Assembly (NCBI GenBank): GCA_022592435.1
Contig: JABYQS010000906.1
Span: forward strand, 1 to 11,427
Direction of reading: 5' to 3'
Source of the DNA: Cerioporus squamosus
Taxonomy: Eukaryota > Basidiomycota > Agaricomycetes > Polyporales > Polyporaceae
Length of the DNA stretch: 11,427 bases
This document shows, one piece after another, positions 7,743 through 11,427 of the stretch. The notes beneath the pieces were generated by a model, which worked only from the letters and a program-made list of their open reading frames with translations, did no database searches and was not told where the DNA came from. Made by a program: the position numbers and the translations under genes. Position 1 is the stretch's first letter, and the number at the start of each line of letters is the position of its first letter.

Positions 7743-9413
7743 CCGATGTGTCGGTACGAAGGAGAGACGCGGGATCACGGTCTCCATAAGAGGAGGCCGG
7801 GGATACGAAGAAGGGAAAGAGAAGGACGTGGCGCCGGTGTTACGGGGTAACAGTGCGTTCGGAACGCTGCCAGTGCTGTGCGGTTTATTGACGTCGTGGT
7901 TCCGGGGCCATGGACGCTAAGTCACAGCGCGCTTCACCTTCGTTACCACTGTCATATAACAGCCGTCAGCCGGTGAGCAGCTCGCGAGTGTGATTCATAC
8001 CCAGACTTACCAGGACGGACATCTCAGGCGGGGCTGCACGGTTCCCTCCGTGCGTCCTCTCGGGGCATCCGCCGCTCGCTGCGCAGGTCTCCGACCGATG
8101 GCACCGGGCAGGCGTTTGGCAGGCCGCAACCACTCAAGGACCAGGGCGCTGCCTTGGCGGACGGTACCAGCCTGTGTTCGCATGTTGGCGCCAACCGGGA
8201 GCGAGGGTTGAAGGTTGAGGAGCGGTACGTGCCCGTTGATACCTAGAAGAGAGTGTAGGGCCTCCCCGTCTCGGCTGCTCCATGGTACTCGCATGAGCAC
8301 CCAGACAGGCCAGCGTTGACTAGGACTCCCGACAGCGGTTCACATTGGAGCGCCAGCGATGGGGCCGCAGGAACGATCGACGTGGGCGGTCGTAGAGTAG
8401 TACCAGGTCCGTCCTGCGCACGCGAGCGGATCAGAAAGAGGGCAACCGTTCCACGCGTTTTGAAACGGGTTTCACGTCCACAAACAAGCAGGGCCGAATG
8501 CGAGAGACTCGGACCCTCGGAGTACGCACTTGCGCGTCGGCAAGAGGGGCAGAGACGGAGAGACGGCTCGCGGCGGACGCTAAGCCAGGTCCGGAAGCAC
8601 AAGAGGAAGCAAGGACCTGGGGCAACTTGCGCACAACGTAACTAGCAACGGTGTGGGCGCACGCGCGCCGAGCGGCGGCGGCGGGGTGTGTCGTCAACAG
8701 GACAGGGGTTCCTAGGGTTTTGGTGACAGCGGAGTGAGACGAGGAGCGGTGGAACCGTCGGCCAGGCTCCAGACGTTCTGGTGGACGAATGTCGAACGAC
8801 AATGCCTGCCGTTTTGGGAGGTAACGTAAGAGGCGGTCGACGGTCAACAGCTGCATAGTAGGGACAGATCGCGATTCGCCGATTGCACTCGCGGGAAGTC
8901 CCAGTGGTGCCGTCTTGCCCAGATTGAGCGAATCAGTGCGAGAAGTCCGAATACCAGCCTCGAAATCCACGTGGGTCTGTGGGGCCTTGAATATTCGCAG
9001 ACGCAGAAGGACAACGACTCTGTTCGCGATGCTGCGACAATCAGATCGAGAAGACGACACGTACAAACGCACAGACATACAGGTGCAAGTAGGCCTTGGG
9101 GGTTGGTATTTGCCAAAGGACGTGGATATGCTGAGATGCTGAGGCAGGGACAGGACTCCGACCTGTGACCGGCGGGAAAGTCGGGTCTGCGTGCGAGTTG
9201 GCGCATCCGCCAAGGCAGAGACGCGAGGGCGGGCATTACGGCGGCGACATTGCCTGCCGAGTAGCACGCCTTCGGGCTGGACCTACACGAGCTGCTGTCA
9301 CTTTTCACTTCACGCTGAAAAGACGTTGACGTACCCGCCGATATTGAGTTTCACTTTCCGGATGACGGCGGGAAGCATGGACCCCAGTCGGCAGACTCTT
9401 TTCCCATAACAGC
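7743..9413. other. Long intergenic region upstream of the HMG-box gene
   Basis: No recognisable gene lies here. From about 8300 to 9300 the + strand is purine-rich with few T residues, which alone removes many stop codons from the - strand and creates long but featureless reading frames there. CGG-type triplets cluster near 8670-8690. The region may be the extended promoter of the HMG-box gene. Confidence 0.4.
9301..9322. repeat. Short inverted repeat
   Basis: CTTTTCA (9301-9307) and TGAAAAG (9316-9322) form a 7-bp stem with an 8-nt loop. It lies about 90 nt upstream of the small ORF at 9414. No function is evident. Confidence 0.5.
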
Positions 9414-9688
9414 ATGCCAGAGAAGGGACACGCCACGTTCGCGAAGGCGTTCTGCGTGCGTCTGTGCGCTGGGGAGGGCAAGTACAAAGTGACGTCCGAA
9501 TCGGGGCATAAGGGGAAAGCACCGAACGGTCTGATGACCTTTGATGAGGACCAGGACCCCGAGACAGGCCGCACGCAGTCGACAGACGGTGAGTGCGAGT
9601 TCGCAGTGCAGAGCGGCCAGCTGCAGACTTCCAGACGACGTTTACAGGCCGAGAGGTGGTGGATGCGGTCAGAAATGCGCCATCATAG
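9414..9688 (+). CDS. Candidate small two-exon gene, 71-aa hypothetical protein
   Basis: Exon 1 (9414-9588) starts with an ATG and ends at a strong GTGAGT donor in phase 1. A TTTACAG acceptor at 9647 leads to exon 2 (9648-9688), which ends in TAG. The 59-nt intron matches the usual length in this window, though a CTGAC branch site is not evident. The product would be a soluble, charge-balanced 71-aa protein (MPEKGHATFAKAF at the start, EVVDAVRNAPS at the end) with no signal peptide, membrane segment or domain that I recognise. Roughly three quarters of exon 1 codons end in G or C, as in the clear genes. It lies about 250 nt upstream of the HMG-box ATG and could instead belong to the leader of that transcript. 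Function unknown. Confidence 0.3.
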
Positions 9689-9760
9689 CCAACAGAAGGC
9701 GGTGCATCGCAGGCGGCAGCGATGGACGAACACGGGCGCACCGCCAACCTCGAGCGTTTG

Positions 9761-9765
9761 ATTGG
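9761..9765 (-). promoter_or_regulatory. Inverted CCAAT motif upstream of the HMG-box gene
   Basis: ATTGG on the + strand, within GATTGGGCGG, is a CCAAT box on the opposite strand, about 172 nt before the ATG at 9937. That distance is typical for Hap/CBC sites in fungal promoters, but the core is only five bases. Confidence 0.25.
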
Positions 9766-9865
9766 GCGGACGAATGGGACCGCTGCCGGGTCCTGAGAGG
9801 CCCGTCGAGAAAGGTTCTGATGCCCGCGGTGAGGGGATCATTTAAGGCTGACGAGAACAATAACT

Positions 9866-9928
9866 CCCTCCCCCGCGTTCTCCCAGGTCCCTCCCTCTCT
9901 CTTTTGTCTGCCTCGTTTTGGGAACCGG
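9866..9928 (+). promoter_or_regulatory. Pyrimidine-rich leader before the HMG-box gene
   Basis: A C/T-dominated stretch runs from 9866 to about 9928, just before the ATG at 9937, as in the leader of the DUF1996-WSC gene. A TTTAAGG sequence at 9840-9846 could serve as a weak TATA element. This supports 9937 over the in-frame ATG at 9820 as the start. Confidence 0.35.
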
Positions 9929-9936
9929 CAGCAGTC

Positions 9937-11427
9937 ATGTCTCCAGCACGGTCCAGTCTTATGCGCCGCAGAAGGTCCTCAGTAGCGATGGGTATGTCAT
10001 CTCTCTTCTCCCTGTCGCCCTCAGGCCCTCACGAGCTCACCGCTATCGATCGCAGGCTTGACCCAGGTGAAGGCGGGCAACTACGGCATCAACACCTCGT
10101 CCTCGCCCCGCGCACTCACCTTCGCTCCTAACGTGACCCCCGGCACCTACGTGGAGGCCGATGACGACCTGGACGGAGAGGACTCGACAACACTGCCTGC
10201 CACCGCACTGTTCCCGCCCACAGAGCCCTCGACAGCGCCGACACGTAGACGTCTGCCTCCCGGTAAGCGGCTATCCCAGGGCTACATCCCTCGTCCCCCG
10301 AACGCCTTCATGCTCTTCCGCGCAAACTTCGTCCGCCAGAAGCACGTTCCCGGCTCGATCGAGACCAACCACGGGTCGCTCTCGAAGATCATAGGCAACT
10401 GCTGGCGCGCGCTTCCCCTCGACGAGAAGAAGCATTGGGAGCAGGAGGCGAAGAAGGCGAAGGCTGCACACCGCGAAAAGTGGCCCAACTACCGCTTCCG
10501 CCCGGTTCACAACAAGAACAAGAAGAAGGGCGACGCCGCCGTGCCGGTGCCCATCGACAGGCGCAAGGACAAGCTCCAGCCCCAGCCCGCAGACGAAGAG
10601 CGGTGCGAGGTCGTTGCGCAGCTCCTTCTCGAGGGCAAGAAGGGCGAGGAGCTGGCCGAGGCGATACGCCAGATAGACCTGGCTCGCGCGATGTCGCGCC
10701 CTGAGAGCACAGAGTCGTACCATGTGGATAATCATCAGTTCGCGCAGTCTTCCGTTCCTCTGTACCTGCAGCGCCGTCCGTCTTCCGTTCCTCCTCCCAC
10801 GACGCTCTACAACCCCGCGCACAACATCGCCATCCCTGCTCTCCCGTTCTTCGCTGCCCCGACGCCCCAGGCCGCGTCGGCCCGAACGCCATGTTCGACG
10901 GCGCCGGATATCAGATGCACAGTGCGCACGGATCTCGCGCTGCATCACCCGTGGGGAACATCGCACGCGTGGGGCGCAACATCATGGGAATCGCCGCGCC
11001 TCGAGCTGTCAGCCGATCCCGTCGGAGCGCATGTGGGATGGGTACGACCCGCACCCGCACCACCTTGCCTACGGCCAGCCTGCACCGGTGCCCGCGGGAT
11101 GGCAGATGCAGCTGCAGCCCGACTGGGAGCCGCTCCCCGAGGTCACGGACGCGAGCATCTTCCAGCCGGGCTGGACGAACTCGTTCAAGGACGCCGCGCC
11201 CGAGCCGTCGCAGTTCCACCCGCACATGCAGGCCTACCTCCCGCCCGACGCGCCCCGCCGCATGCCCCGCTGCATCTGAACATCGGCCCGCTCGACAGCT
11301 ACGACTTCGCCTCCACGCCGTCGACCGCGACCGACTCGTACTCCGCCGTCACTCCTGGTGCCGGGGGGATGTTCGAGCCGATCGATCCGCACGCGACGTG
11401 GCCCATGCCCGAGAGCGGTCCGTCGAG
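9937..11427 (+). CDS. MATA-type HMG-box transcription factor, 3' end beyond the window
   Basis: Exon 1 (9937-9991) encodes a short Arg/Ser-rich start. A 64-nt intron follows (9992-10055, GTATGT to GCAG), and exon 2 from 10056 stays open to the window end, about 475 codons in total. The HMG box spans about residues 93-166: RPPNAFMLFRANFV, then LSKIIGNCWRALP, then HWEQEAKKAK and KWPNYRFRP. This pattern belongs to the sequence-specific fungal class (mating-type and Ste11/Prf1-like regulators) that bends DNA in the nucleus. A basic run follows, then a helical block around residues 201-226 (RCEVVAQLLLEGKKGEELAE). From about 10880 the best protein-like reading moves through the other two frames and returns near 11270, although the original frame has no stop. 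A mating or fruiting regulator role is plausible but not shown. An in-frame ATG at 9820 would add 39 residues. Confidence 0.9.

Noticed and set aside
8431..9267. A 278-codon open frame on the - strand upstream of the HMG-box gene
   Set aside because: The translation is very basic, short of acidic residues and resembles no family. The purine-rich, T-poor + strand removes TTA, CTA and TCA, which explains the lack of stops without coding.

Overview
The window looks like nuclear DNA of an Agaricomycete basidiomycete, probably a wood-decay polypore. Evidence: short GT-AG introns (about 47-64 nt, one of 136 nt) often with a CTGAC-like branch site; GC-rich codon usage; and typical gene families (a secreted DUF1996 protein with WSC domains, an F-box/LRR-like protein, a MATA-type HMG-box factor). 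The order is an inference from family resemblance; no marker gene fixes the species.

Layout, with all clear genes on the + strand. (1) 1-1870 has no confident gene; it holds one weak spliced small-gene candidate (462-953), a strong hairpin (1024-1063) and distal promoter elements. (2) 1879-4827 is a complete, intact secreted-protein gene: TATA box, ATG-free pyrimidine-rich leader, seven exons, 780 aa, signal peptide, DUF1996 domain and three WSC domains on Ser/Thr-rich linkers. (3) 4828-5893 is its 3' flank and intergenic DNA. (4) 5894-7742 is an F-box/LRR-like gene whose C-terminal two thirds read well across one clear intron, while the N-terminal part is broken between frames. (5) 7743-9936 is a long, partly purine-rich upstream region without a convincing large gene; a small two-exon ORF at 9414-9688 is worth checking. 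(6) 9937-11427 (running off the end) is an HMG-box transcription factor with one intron, whose C-terminal region shows three successive frame slips.

The genes do not form an obvious pathway: one is a cell-wall or extracellular protein, one a probable ubiquitin-ligase adaptor-like protein, one a transcription factor. I saw no RNA gene, transposon, CRISPR array or biosynthetic cluster. The two most unusual observations are the three frame slips in the HMG-box gene, which add up to a multiple of three and so hide behind an open frame, and the two small spliced ORFs that frame-based gene finding would miss.
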